A stretch of 64,000 nucleotides of DNA from Jannaschia pohangensis. GTDB taxonomy: Bacteria; Pseudomonadota; Alphaproteobacteria; Rhodobacterales; Rhodobacteraceae. Of the stretch, positions 1 to 8,767 are shown piece after piece. How positions within the stretch are numbered: position 1 is the first letter of the stretch; each line of letters begins with the position of its first letter. A model generated the notes under the pieces. It saw only the letters and a program-made list of their open reading frames with translations, did not search any database and was not told where the DNA came from. The stretch is from NCBI RefSeq assembly GCF_900113875.1, contig NZ_FORA01000003.1, positions 372,001 to 436,000 of the forward strand. The letters run 5' to 3'. Both the position numbers and the translations under genes were made by a program.

Positions 1-1030
1 GCATCAGCGCCCAGTAGTCGAGATCGAGCAGCACATCCGGCAGGTACTTTCCGTCCGCGCCGCGAAGGGCAAAGGCCGCGCCGCGCGTCGCCACAAGCCG
101 CAGGCGGATCGCCGTCACATCGGCCGTCATCTGCGCCTTGTCCAGAACCTCGGACCAGGCCCGGACCGTATCGCCCGCAAAGCAGGGGTTGGCATGGGCG
201 CCCGCGTTGATGGCGGCGATGCATTGCGCATTGGCCAGCCCGTTGAATGACAGCGCCCGCGCCAGGCTGATGACATGGCCACCATAGATCAGCCGCTTGC
301 CATCCTCGCGGTGCGTGGCGTCGAAATGGACCTTGGCCGTGTTCTGCCACAGGCGGGTGGCCAGCATATGCTCGGCCTCTTCGATGGTGACGCCATCGAC
401 GTGGTCGATCTGTTCACCGACGGCATAATTCGACGCGCGGTGCGGCTCTCCGGCCAGGTCGAAATCATAGCTGTCGAAGGCGAGCGGCGCGTCGCCAACG
501 GGCAAGACCAAGTCGGCGGCGGCGACCGCATCGTCCAGCGGGGGGATCACCGTCTCGGGGGCCGGAGCCGCCGGATCGGCCTTGCGGACCATGACCCAGC
601 GGACATAGCTCAGCACCGGCTCGTCCATCTGGTTGAACCCGGTGGTGCGGACCCAGACGACGCCGGATTTGCCATTGGAATTCTGCTTGAGGCCGATGAC
701 CTCGCTTTCCGACCGCAGGGTGTCGCCGGGAAAGACCGGTTTCAGGAAGCGCCCTTCGGCATAGCCAAGGTTCGCGACCGCATTGAGCGAGATATCCGGC
801 ACCGTCTTGCCGAAGACCGTGTGAAACACGACCAACTCGTCCAGGGGCGAACAGCCCAGGCCGCAATCCAGCGCAAAGACGTCCGACGACGACAGGGCGA
901 ACCGCTGCGGGTAGAGCGCGTGATACATCGCGCGCTCCCCCTCGCCGACTGTCCGTGGGACGGCGTGGCGAATGACCTGCCCCACGGCGTAATCCTCGAA
1001 GAAACGGCCCGGGTTGGTCTTGGATGTCAT
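1..1030 (-). CDS. mch: Mesaconyl-CoA hydratase (beta-methylmalyl-CoA dehydratase), C-terminus cut by window edge
   Basis: The reverse strand reads as an open frame from the ATG at 1030 to the window edge, giving 343 residues with no stop. The protein begins MTSKTNPGRFFEDYAVGQ and contains FGKTVPDISLNAVANLGYAE and IYGGHVISLARALSFNG, which I recognise from Rhodobacter mesaconyl-CoA hydratase, a double hot-dog (MaoC-like) enzyme. It interconverts mesaconyl-CoA and beta-methylmalyl-CoA in the ethylmalonyl-CoA pathway of acetate assimilation. The family is about this length, so only a few C-terminal residues are probably missing. The ATG overlaps the stop of the upstream DUF1737 gene (ATGA), which indicates translational coupling in one operon with the malyl-CoA lyase-like gene. 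Confidence 0.9.
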   Translation of the reverse strand, partial: MTSKTNPGRFFEDYAVGQVIRHAVPRTVGEGERAMYHALYPQRFALSSSDVFALDCGLGCSPLDELVVFHTVFGKTVPDISLNAVANLGYAEGRFLKPVFPGDTLRSESEVIGLKQNSNGKSGVVWVRTTGFNQMDEPVLSYVRWVMVRKADPAAPAPETVIPPLDDAVAAADLVLPVGDAPLAFDSYDFDLAGEPHRASNYAVGEQIDHVDGVTIEEAEHMLATRLWQNTAKVHFDATHREDGKRLIYGGHVISLARALSFNGLANAQCIAAINAGAHANPCFAGDTVRAWSEVLDKAQMTADVTAIRLRLVATRGAAFALRGADGKYLPDVLLDLDYWALM

Positions 1031-1233
1031 TGGGCGCCGAGTTTCATCGACGGGTCATAGCGGGCATCGACGTCCTTGATGACGGCCTGCGCGCAATACA
1101 TCCGGCCCTGACGCTGGTCCCAGGCATAAGAGGGCGAGCCATGCAACGCCCAGCCCTTCGACAACGCCTCGGAGACCTTGTGACAGAAGGCACTGTCGTC
1201 TTCGCCCGTCAGCAGGCGGTAGAGTGTCGTCAT
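1027..1233 (-). CDS. DUF1737 domain-containing small protein
   Basis: A 68-residue cytosolic protein with the pattern YRLLTGEDDSAFCHKVSEALSKGW followed by HGSPSY, typical of DUF1737. Members are small proteins of unknown role that often adopt the same N-terminal pattern of binding a long partner gene. It starts one base after the stop of the nnrU-like gene and its own stop overlaps the mch start by four bases, so the three genes are certainly co-transcribed. No catalytic residues are evident. A link to acyl-CoA metabolism is inferred from context only. Confidence 0.75.
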   Translation of the reverse strand: MTTLYRLLTGEDDSAFCHKVSEALSKGWALHGSPSYAWDQRQGRMYCAQAVIKDVDARYDPSMKLGAQ

Positions 1234-1234
1234 G

Positions 1235-1780
1235 TTAACCTCCGAAAGGATTGACGCCGAGCCAGATGTGAATGGAGGCCGCGATGGCCATGAGGATCAG
1301 GCCGATCAACAGGGCCTTGATGTCGCCCTTGGCGGAAACCTCAGTCGGGCGGACCCAGGGCGCGGCGCGGTTCAGGACGATCACCTCGACCACGGCCCAG
1401 GCCAGGAGGCCGCCGAAGAGGATGACCGAGGCCAGATCGCCGTTCACCAGCAAATGCGCCACGGCCCAGATCTTGAACCCGGTCAGCTGCGGATGGCGAA
1501 TGCGGGCCGACAAAAGCCCCTTGGTCGCGCCGACGCCGTAGACATAGAACGCCAGCACCATCGCCAGATTGTTGATATGCCGCAGGAAACCCGGCGGCTC
1601 CCAGAGCGGGACGAAATCGGCTGCCCGGTAGCCCAGCACCATCAGGACGACCGAGACGACCAGCAGGAGCGCCACCAACCCCTTGCCGCCACTACCAAGC
1701 CGCTCCCGCGGGCCGGGCGCGACCCGCTTGAACAGATGCGCCCCGACCCAGAGGGCGAGGCCAAGGATCAAGAGGATCAT
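1235..1780 (-). CDS. NnrU family integral membrane protein
   Basis: A 181-residue polytopic membrane protein with about five hydrophobic segments. The motif GANLFKR-like stretch near residues 16-20 (GAHLFKRVAP) and the HPQLTGFKIWAVAHLLVNGDL stretch around residues 100-120 match the NnrU family, whose founding member lies in a denitrification cluster. I chose the ATG at 1780 because it follows GGAGAATTGAC, with the Shine-Dalgarno inside the end of the upstream gene; the longer reading from 1969 would overlap that gene by almost 190 bases. No denitrification gene is visible, so the role here is unknown. The family is related to isoprenylcysteine methyltransferase-like membrane proteins. Confidence 0.8.
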   Translation of the reverse strand: MILLILGLALWVGAHLFKRVAPGPRERLGSGGKGLVALLLVVSVVLMVLGYRAADFVPLWEPPGFLRHINNLAMVLAFYVYGVGATKGLLSARIRHPQLTGFKIWAVAHLLVNGDLASVILFGGLLAWAVVEVIVLNRAAPWVRPTEVSAKGDIKALLIGLILMAIAASIHIWLGVNPFGG

Positions 1781-1781
1781 G

Positions 1782-2639
1782 TCAATTCTCCAACGCGGTG
1801 ATTGCCGCGTGTTTTGCCAGTGTCCGGCGGGCCGTGTCCACATGCAGATTCTCGACGATCCGCCCATCCAGGACCGCGACCCCCTGCCCGGCGGCCATTG
1901 CCGCCTCGAAGGCCTTGATCTGGCGGCGGGCCAGGTCGATCTCATCGACCTTCGGTGCGAAAACGGCATTCGCCACCGCGATTTGCGCCGGATGGATCAG
2001 CGTCTTGCCGTCCATGCCCAGGTCGCGCCCCTGCTCGCATTCGGCGCGCAGGCCCTCTTCGTCCTTGAAGGCATTGAAGACCCCGTCGATGCAGGGAATC
2101 GCTGCAGCCCGCGCCGCCAGCAGACAGGTCTGGAGCGCCGTCATCAGCGGCAACCGGTCCGCCCGCGTCCGGCACCCCAGGTCCTTGGCCAGATCGTTGG
2201 TGCCCATCACGAAGCCGCCCATGGCCGGTGCACGGGCGATCGACGCGGCGTTCAGGATGCCCTCGGGTGTCTCCATCATCGCCCAGACGCGGGTGGATCC
2301 GGTCAGTGATTGTGCAGCCGCAGCAACGTCGCCCGCCCCGTTGACCTTGGGCAGAAGGATGGCGTCAGGCGACAGCCTGGCAAAGGTCGCAAGGTCGTCG
2401 CGCCCCCAGGGCGTGTCGGCGCCATTGATTCGGACGATCACCTGACGCGGGGCATATCCACCTTCGGTCAGATACTCGGCCAAGGTGTTGCGGGCATTTT
2501 CCTTTTCGTCGGGTGCGACGGCATCCTCCAGATCAAAGATGATCGCATCGACCGGCAGGGTCCGGGCCTTTTCCAGCGCCCGGGGCTTGGAGCCGGGAAT
2601 GTAGAGCACGGAACGGAACGGGCGGTCTGCTGGGGTCAT
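1782..2639 (-). CDS. HpcH/HpaI-type CoA ester lyase, (3S)-malyl-CoA thioesterase-like (Mcl2)
   Basis: A 285-residue TIM-barrel protein of the citrate lyase beta / malyl-CoA lyase family. It has FRSVLYIPGSKPRALEKA, DAIIFDLEDAVAPDEKENAR (metal and CoA site), the METPEGILNA active-site strand and GMDGKTLIHPAQIAVAN. The sequence is closer to the Rhodobacter Mcl2 (3S)-malyl-CoA thioesterase than to the longer Mcl1 lyase. Together, Mcl1 and Mcl2 turn beta-methylmalyl-CoA and malyl-CoA into glyoxylate, propionyl-CoA and malate. The ATG at 2639 follows AAGGAGATCGCC, an ideal ribosome site, so the ATG at 2666 is less likely. It heads the operon mcl2-nnrU-DUF1737-mch and has a striking operator-like site just upstream. 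Malyl-CoA lyase activity cannot be excluded. Confidence 0.85.
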   Translation of the reverse strand: MTPADRPFRSVLYIPGSKPRALEKARTLPVDAIIFDLEDAVAPDEKENARNTLAEYLTEGGYAPRQVIVRINGADTPWGRDDLATFARLSPDAILLPKVNGAGDVAAAAQSLTGSTRVWAMMETPEGILNAASIARAPAMGGFVMGTNDLAKDLGCRTRADRLPLMTALQTCLLAARAAAIPCIDGVFNAFKDEEGLRAECEQGRDLGMDGKTLIHPAQIAVANAVFAPKVDEIDLARRQIKAFEAAMAAGQGVAVLDGRIVENLHVDTARRTLAKHAAITALEN

Positions 2640-2659
2640 CTGGCGATCTCCTTGCTGCG

Positions 2660-2679
2660 CTTGCAAACATGTTGCGCAA
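2660..2679. promoter_or_regulatory. ScfR/PccR/RamB-like operator upstream of the mcl2-mch operon
   Basis: The sequence CTTGCAAA-CATG-TTGCGCAA lies 21-40 bases ahead of the mcl2 start. It consists of two 8-bp near-palindromes separated by exactly four bases. This is the layout described for the short-chain fatty acyl-CoA regulators of Rhodobacter (TTTGCAAA-N4-TTTGCAAA for PccR, from memory). The right half departs from that consensus (TTGCGCAA, itself a perfect palindrome). Function is inferred. Confidence 0.5.
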
Positions 2680-2902
2680 GGAATGGCAAGTGTTTCGGTG
2701 TTTATTGAACTTTTGTTGCGCCTCTCTTCGCCGCCCTGCGGCGCGTCCGCTGAGGTCGGCGCTTAACCATTTCTTCGCTTCTTTGCGGCAATGTCACTTC
2801 ATCCCTTCGGATCCGGGAAAGACCCGGGCCGACGCGACCCCGAGATGGCCCCTCGCCTCTCTTTCGCGTCGCGGCCGGTCCACACTCACGAAAGGAAGTC
2901 CG

Positions 2903-3232
2903 ATGAAGAAGACCCAGATCCTGAATGCCTTTTTCGCTTCGGCGACAGGTGCGGCGCTGCTCCTCGTGGCGATCCCCGCCCGGGCGCAAGTCGCGAATTG
3001 CGGCCCGCGCAACGACGTCGTGGCGCGCCTTTCCTCGACTTATGGCGAAACCCGCCGCGGCATCGGCCTCGGCAGCCAGGACCGCGTGGTCGAGGTGTTC
3101 GCCTCGGACGACAGCGGCACCTGGACGATCACGGTCACCATGCCGGACGGCCGCATGTGCCTGATCGCCTCGGGCCAATCCTGGGAAGACCGGATGGACG
3201 ACCTTGCCTATCTGGCAGACGCCGAAATCTAG
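2903..3232 (+). CDS. Small secreted protein of unknown function
   Basis: A 109-residue protein with a clear signal peptide: MKKTQ, a hydrophobic core rich in Ala/Leu, and a cleavage site after PARAQ near residue 29. The mature part has two cysteines (NCGPRND and MCLIAS) that could form a disulfide. It carries the pattern NDVVARLSSTYGETRRGIGL followed by a beta-rich WTITVTMPDGRMCLIASGQSW, common in short periplasmic proteins of Rhodobacteraceae. The start is supported by AAAGGAAG eleven bases upstream. It is divergent from mcl2 and precedes mdh. I cannot assign a role. Confidence 0.75.
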   Translation: MKKTQILNAFFASATGAALLLVAIPARAQVANCGPRNDVVARLSSTYGETRRGIGLGSQDRVVEVFASDDSGTWTITVTMPDGRMCLIASGQSWEDRMDDLAYLADAEI

Positions 3233-4372
<1,140 letters not shown>

Positions 4373-4394
4373 TCCGCTCGACACCGCGTTGAAA

Positions 4395-4428
4395 AAGGGG
4401 CGTCCCAACCGGGCGCCCCTTCGCTTTT
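4395..4428. terminator. Hairpin terminator between convergent mdh and fasciclin genes
   Basis: AAGGGGCG pairs perfectly with CGCCCCTT (arms 4395-4402 and 4414-4421, 11-base loop), followed by CGCTTTTG. It sits 22 bases after the mdh stop and 16 bases beyond the end of the convergent fasciclin gene, and there are A residues on the opposite side, so it may serve both directions. Confidence 0.65.
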
Positions 4429-4443
4429 GAACAGGTCGTCGGA

Positions 4444-4950
4444 TCAGGGAAGCAGGACGCTGTTGATCACGTGGATCACACCGTTCGACGCGGTGACATC
4501 CGGCGTGATGACGGTCGCATTCTCGACCCGCACGCCATTGCGCCCGTCGATGTGCAGGTTCCCGCCCTGAACCGTTGGGATCGCGCCGCGCGTCCCGAGC
4601 AGCGAGGACGCAGGATAGAGCCCCGGAGCCACGTGATAGGTCAGGATGCTGACCAACTGGTCCTTGTTCTCGGGCTTGAGCAGCGTCTCGACGGTGCCCG
4701 CGGGCAGCGCGGCGAAGGCTTCTTCAGTCGGCGCAAAAACGGTGAACGGGCCCGGGCCCTTGAGCGTCTCGACCAGACCGGCGGCCTGAACGGCCGCGAC
4801 AAGCGTGGTGAACGACCCGGCAGCAACGGCCGTATCGACGATGTCGGACCCACCGCTTCCACTGGCCGGAACGCAACCGGCAAGGGCGGCAGCGCCGGCA
4901 AGTCCTGCACCCATGGTCAACACACGGCGACGGTTCATCATGATGTTCAT
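4444..4950 (-). CDS. Fasciclin (FAS1) domain lipoprotein
   Basis: A 168-residue exported protein. An [11 protein letters not shown] twin-arginine-like start leads to a lipobox LAGC (Cys 26), so it is probably a lipoprotein. After a Gly/Ser linker, one FAS1 domain fills residues 38-165. It shows the family's H1 pattern ([20 protein letters not shown]), [22 protein letters not shown] and the terminal [16 protein letters not shown]1 proteins mediate adhesion or bind small ligands, and in several bacteria they are targets of SigK/RskA-type stress regulons. It is transcribed divergently from the DUF6502 gene, and a 17-bp palindrome lies 46 bases ahead of its start. ATGs at residues 4 and 5 are alternative starts. 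Confidence 0.9.
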   Translation of the reverse strand: MNIMMNRRRVLTMGAGLAGAAALAGCVPASGSGGSDIVDTAVAAGSFTTLVAAVQAAGLVETLKGPGPFTVFAPTEEAFAALPAGTVETLLKPENKDQLVSILTYHVAPGLYPASSLLGTRGAIPTVQGGNLHIDGRNGVRVENATVITPDVTASNGVIHVINSVLLP

Positions 4951-4995
4951 TTTCTCAAGCTCCCTGTGTGGCGGCCCAGACGCCGCAAAAGTCTA

Positions 4996-5012
4996 GTGGG
5001 ATTTTTTCCCAC
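4996..5012. promoter_or_regulatory. 17-bp palindrome, candidate operator (fasciclin side)
   Basis: GTGGGA-TTTTT-TCCCAC is a perfect 6-5-6 inverted repeat in the AT-rich gap between the divergent fasciclin and DUF6502 genes. It has the same arm length, spacer length and GTGG/CCAC ends as the palindrome at 5056-5072. The two repeats start exactly 60 bases apart. Operator function is inferred. Confidence 0.55.
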
Positions 5013-5055
5013 AAGCGACGAATTGGCACAGTTGCGGCCTGAGTCAAGAAAGAGG

Positions 5056-5072
5056 GTGGAAAAAAATTCCAC
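5056..5072. promoter_or_regulatory. 17-bp palindrome, candidate operator (DUF6502 side)
   Basis: GTGGAA-AAAAA-TTCCAC is a perfect 6-5-6 inverted repeat ending 20 bases before the DUF6502 start codon, where a bound protein would block transcription or translation initiation. With the copy at 4996 it defines GTGG(A/G)A-N5-T(C/T)CCAC. Confidence 0.55.
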
Positions 5073-5092
5073 GAGGCATCAGATATCCGACC

Positions 5093-5929
5093 ATGACGAC
5101 CGATCCTTCAGACAAGATGTTGCGCATTCTGCGCGGACTGCTGCGCCCGCTGGTCCGCACGCTGATCGCGCGCGGTGTCACGGCGCCGACGTTTTATCGG
5201 TTGCTGAAATCGGTCTATGTCGAGGTCGCGCGCGAGGCGTTCCGGCTGGATGACGCGCCACCGACCGACAGCCGGGTCAGCCTTCTGACCGGCGTCCATC
5301 GCCGCGACATCCGCACGATCCTGGCCGAGGGCGACACTGCCTGGGAGGCCGCGCGCAGCAGGTCGGCCACGCTCGCCACGGTGCTGGCCCGCTGGCAGAC
5401 CCTCGACGGCTTTTCCGACAATGGGGTCGCGAGGCCATTGCCCCGAACCGGCGCCCCCGGCGCGGATTTCGAAAGCCTGGTGACCACCGTCAGCACCGAT
5501 ATCCGGCCCCGTACGATCCTGGACGAATTGCTCAATCAGGGGCTGGTTGCCGAAACCTCCGATAGCCGCATCGCGCCCACCGGGCCGCCGGTCGTGGGCC
5601 CCGGCTCAGACGACCACAAACTCGTGTTTTTCGCGGCCAATGTCGGTGACCATCTCGCGGCGGCCTCCGAAAACCTGCTGACTGAGACACCCCCGTTTTT
5701 CGAGCGGGCGGTGTTCTACAACCGGCTGACCCCGAATGCGATTGAACAGATCGAGGCGCGGGCCCGGATACTCAGCCAGGCAATGCTGGAAGAGATCAAC
5801 GCCACGAGTGCGGCGCATCAGACGGCCGAACGACTGGCGAAGGACAACACCGGACGGTACCGTCTGGGGGTATACTTCTACCGCGAAGACTCCGCGGCCC
5901 CGCAGGACGACAAGGACGAAAGCAAGTGA
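5093..5929 (+). CDS. DUF6502 family protein, possible DNA-binding regulator
   Basis: A 278-residue soluble protein that I match to the DUF6502 family by its N-terminal pattern (LLRPLVRTLIARGVTAPTFYRLLKSVYVEVA) and its middle segment (SRVSLLTGVHRRDIRTIL). Both stretches look like helical, helix-turn-helix-type modules, and the protein has no signal peptide or membrane segment. Family function is not established. The divergent fasciclin gene, the two palindromes between them and the overlapping DUF5666 lipoprotein gene (GTGA overlap) suggest a local transcription regulator of envelope genes. That role is an inference. The acidic tail (DDKDESK) is unusual but short. Confidence 0.7.
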   Translation: MTTDPSDKMLRILRGLLRPLVRTLIARGVTAPTFYRLLKSVYVEVAREAFRLDDAPPTDSRVSLLTGVHRRDIRTILAEGDTAWEAARSRSATLATVLARWQTLDGFSDNGVARPLPRTGAPGADFESLVTTVSTDIRPRTILDELLNQGLVAETSDSRIAPTGPPVVGPGSDDHKLVFFAANVGDHLAAASENLLTETPPFFERAVFYNRLTPNAIEQIEARARILSQAMLEEINATSAAHQTAERLAKDNTGRYRLGVYFYREDSAAPQDDKDESK

Positions 5930-6867
5930 CGAAGTTCCCCCGACGCACGGCCCTTGCCCTCCTGTCCGGCGGCGCGCTGTCGGCTTGCGTGCCGTCGCCG
6001 GTGGTGGTGACGCGGGCGGCGGGCGATCCGTTCGAGGGCGGGATCGGCGGCACCGGCATCGTCGGGGTCCTCAATGATTTCGGCAGCCTCAAGATCAACG
6101 GATTGCGCGTCGAACTGACCTCTGCGACCCGATATGTGGGCGCGTTCGGGCCGGTGGCCAGCGGGGCCGTCGCCCCCGGCATGTCCCTGACGGTGCTGGC
6201 CGATCGCAGCCGGGACCGGCTCGTGGCGCGCGCGGTTCGCATCGACCACCCGGTGATTGGCCCCGTCACCCGCACGGCACGCGGGCCGATCCGCGTCAAC
6301 GGCGTGCCTGTCCGCGCCGAGCCCGGGGCCATCGGCACCCTGACCCCGGGCACCCGCGTTGCCGTCAGCGGCATCTGGACACCCCGAGGGATCGCTGCCA
6401 GCCGGATCGACCCGGCCGGAGACCTGGCCGATGGCGTCGCCGGTGTGGTGGAACGCGGCGGCGCAACTGGCCTGACCGTCGGGGGCACGCCCGTGCGCCT
6501 TCCGGGTATCGCCCCGGCAAGCGGCACGTTCCTTGCGGTGCGCGGCACGTTCGACGGCACCGCCATCCAGGCCGATCAGACGCGGCCCGGGCGGTTCGGG
6601 GCGGCCACATCGCCCCTCCGCCTGCTGTCGGTCGAGGGCTATCTGGAACCCGTCGCCCAAGCGCCCGCCTTCCGTATTGCGGGTCTTGGCCACAGTTTCG
6701 CGCGCGACCTGCGCCTGGCCCCCTTGGCGGCGGATCGCGCCATCTTCTTCGGCCCCTATACCGGCACTTTCGCGGCCTCGTCCGCCTATGTCCTGCCCGA
6801 GAGTTTCGCGGCCCGCCGGTCCCTGTTGCGCGATGGGTTGCCGGATCAGGCGATTTCGACTCGCTGA
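5926..6867 (+). CDS. DUF5666 domain lipoprotein
   Basis: A 313-residue protein starting with GTG that overlaps the DUF6502 stop by four bases. The N-terminus has RR at residues 6-7, a short hydrophobic stretch and a lipobox LSAC (Cys 21). The mature part is made of repeated beta-rich units of about 60-70 residues, of the type GVLNDFGSLKINGLRVEL..., GPITR..GPIRVNGVPV and AGVVERGGATGLTVGGTPV, which is the pattern of DUF5666 (OB-fold-like) domains. The biochemical role is unknown. It probably acts in the periplasm, tethered to a membrane. The tight coupling to DUF6502 suggests one functional unit. Confidence 0.75.
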   Translation: MTKFPRRTALALLSGGALSACVPSPVVVTRAAGDPFEGGIGGTGIVGVLNDFGSLKINGLRVELTSATRYVGAFGPVASGAVAPGMSLTVLADRSRDRLVARAVRIDHPVIGPVTRTARGPIRVNGVPVRAEPGAIGTLTPGTRVAVSGIWTPRGIAASRIDPAGDLADGVAGVVERGGATGLTVGGTPVRLPGIAPASGTFLAVRGTFDGTAIQADQTRPGRFGAATSPLRLLSVEGYLEPVAQAPAFRIAGLGHSFARDLRLAPLAADRAIFFGPYTGTFAASSAYVLPESFAARRSLLRDGLPDQAISTR

Positions 6868-6894
6868 GTCGCAGCCACTTCACATCGGCACAAT

Positions 6895-6931
6895 ATTTGT
6901 GATCACACCCCCGCAACCTGTGATCACAAAT
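6895..6931. promoter_or_regulatory. Paired TGTGATCACA palindromes upstream of sucC
   Basis: ATTTGTGATCACA (6895-6907) and TGTGATCACAAAT (6919-6931) are exact reverse complements separated by 11 bases. Each contains the self-palindrome TGTGATCACA, and the two centres are 21 bases apart (two helical turns). The pair lies 110-146 bases ahead of sucC in a 173-base gap and is a likely regulator site for the TCA block. The cognate protein is unknown. Confidence 0.6.
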
Positions 6932-7040
6932 GTCGCTTTTCCCTGCAAAGTCGGAACAATCGAGCCGATAATGGTTCCAACTCACCCCCTCGCGTGTCAC
7001 GCGGGATCGACGCATTTTTGATCAGACGGGGGCCCAACCC

Positions 7041-8234
7041 ATGAACATCCACGAATATCAGGCCAAGGCGCTGCTGCGCGACTTCGGCGCTCCGGTCAGC
7101 GATGGCGTGCCCGTCACCAAGGCAGCCGACGCAAAGGACGCGGCAAGCCAGCTCGACGGCCCGCTCTGGGTGGTCAAGGCGCAGATCCACGCGGGCGGCC
7201 GCGGCAAGGGTAAGTTCAAGGAGGCCGACGCAGGCGACAAGGGCGGCGTCCGCCTCGCCAAGTCGGTTCAGGAAGCCGCCGACGAGGCCCGCAAGATGCT
7301 GGGCCGCACGCTCGTCACGCATCAGACCGGCCCGGCAGGCAAGACCGTGAACCGCGTCTATATCGAGGACGGCAGCGGCATCGCCCGCGAACTCTACCTC
7401 GCCCTTCTGGTGGACCGTCAGACCAGCCGCATCGGCTTCGTCTGCTCGACCGAAGGGGGCATGGACATTGAGGAGGTCGCCGCCTCCACCCCCGAAAAGA
7501 TCATCAGTTTCAGCGTCGATCCCGCCACCGGCTACCAGCCGTTCCATGGCCGTCGGGTCGCCTTCTCGCTCGGGCTCGAGGGCGCGCAGATCAAGCAATG
7601 CGTCAAGCTGATGGGACAGCTTTTCCAGGCCTTCACCGAGAAGGACATGGAGATGCTCGAGATCAACCCGCTGATCGTGACGGACACCGGCGACCTTAAG
7701 GTGCTGGACGCCAAGGTCAGCTTCGACGGCAACGCCATGTACCGCCACAAGGACATCGCCGAGCTGCGCGACGAGACCGAAGAAGACCCCAAGGAGCTCG
7801 CCGCCTCCAAGTTCGATCTGAACTACATCGCGCTGGATGGTGAAATTGGCTGCATGGTCAACGGCGCGGGCCTCGCCATGGCGACGATGGACATCATCAA
7901 GCTTTACGGGGCGGAGCCCGCCAACTTCCTCGACGTCGGCGGCGGCGCCACCGAAGAAAAAGTAACCGAGGCCTTCAAGATCATCACCTCCGATCCGCAG
8001 GTGAAGGGCATCCTGGTCAATATCTTCGGCGGCATCATGCGCTGCGACGTCATCGCCGAAGGCGTGGTGGCCGCCGTCAGGCAGGTGGGCCTCAAGGTCC
8101 CGCTGGTCGTGCGCCTCGAGGGCACGAACGTCGAGCAGGGCAAGAAGATCATCAACGAAAGCGGCCTCGACGTGATCGCCGCCGACGACCTGAAGGACGG
8201 CGCACAGAAGATCGTGAAGGCGGTGAAGGGTTGA
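7041..8234 (+). CDS. sucC: Succinyl-CoA synthetase (ADP-forming) beta subunit
   Basis: A 397-residue ATP-grasp protein starting [19 protein letters not shown], the standard SucC N-terminus. It contains [18 protein letters not shown], the EINPLIV metal site and the C-terminal ligase domain with FLDVGGGA and [15 protein letters not shown]. With SucD it couples succinyl-CoA cleavage to ATP formation in the cytosol. It opens the TCA block. Unusually, the sucD partner is not adjacent: a 176-base gap and four envelope genes separate them. Confidence 0.97.
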   Translation: MNIHEYQAKALLRDFGAPVSDGVPVTKAADAKDAASQLDGPLWVVKAQIHAGGRGKGKFKEADAGDKGGVRLAKSVQEAADEARKMLGRTLVTHQTGPAGKTVNRVYIEDGSGIARELYLALLVDRQTSRIGFVCSTEGGMDIEEVAASTPEKIISFSVDPATGYQPFHGRRVAFSLGLEGAQIKQCVKLMGQLFQAFTEKDMEMLEINPLIVTDTGDLKVLDAKVSFDGNAMYRHKDIAELRDETEEDPKELAASKFDLNYIALDGEIGCMVNGAGLAMATMDIIKLYGAEPANFLDVGGGATEEKVTEAFKIITSDPQVKGILVNIFGGIMRCDVIAEGVVAAVRQVGLKVPLVVRLEGTNVEQGKKIINESGLDVIAADDLKDGAQKIVKAVKG

Positions 8235-8410
8235 CCCGCGCCATGCAGCGCTGCGTGCTTGCGCCGGTCGACCCTGTCACCTTGGCAGGGAATGCAAACG
8301 CGAACGACGCCATCCCCTTCGACAGGAACATCAGGACGCTTGACGCCGGTCCGCGCGGCACGCCCCACGACGGCTCCGGGCGGACGGCGCCCGGCACTCG
8401 GTAGGGGCGG
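8235..8410 (+). other. Gap between sucC and the envelope cassette
   Basis: A 176-base stretch with no credible gene. It holds a short hairpin, CCGGGCG-GACGG-CGCCCGG (8376-8394), close to the next start codon. There is no T-tract, so it is more likely an RNA stability or processing element than a terminator. Confidence 0.35.
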
Positions 8411-8767
8411 ATGAGTCGACGCTCAGCAAACAATCTGTCGGTGATCGTCGCTGCGGGTCTGGCAACGGCCATGTCATCGACAGGTGCAATGGCGGCGCAG
8501 GAATGGGAGCCGACCGGCGAAACGGTAAACCTGCTGATCGTGGGTGGACTTGTAATAGTCATTGTTACCTATGCCGCACAGGCGTTTGTCTGGCTGGTAA
8601 GCAAATCCGGTATGGGAGACCTTGGCGTTATGCTCGGGTGGTATTCGCAGGAAGGCTACTACAAAGCCAACATGGACTTCATCAGGGTCCTTCGCTTCGC
8701 GGCGATCTTCGCGATTTTCCTCGGGATCATCGCCGCAATCGTCGGCTGGGCAAAGGGGACTCTGTAG
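8411..8767 (+). CDS. Small inner-membrane protein of unknown function
   Basis: A 118-residue protein. An N-terminal hydrophobic segment ending in TGAMAAQ (near residue 28) looks like a cleavable signal. It is followed by two membrane helices (about residues 41-65 and 91-113) with a short loop carrying [22 protein letters not shown] between them. A weak GGGGCGG lies just before the ATG. The stop abuts the next start (TAG-ATG). I do not recognise a family. The position inside the sucCD region suggests expression with the TCA genes. Confidence 0.7.
   Translation: MSRRSANNLSVIVAAGLATAMSSTGAMAAQEWEPTGETVNLLIVGGLVIVIVTYAAQAFVWLVSKSGMGDLGVMLGWYSQEGYYKANMDFIRVLRFAAIFAIFLGIIAAIVGWAKGTL

Noticed and set aside
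4459-4483. GATCACGTGGATCACA as another TGATCAC regulator site
   Set aside because: It encodes the conserved end of the fasciclin domain, so the resemblance is likely coding constraint.
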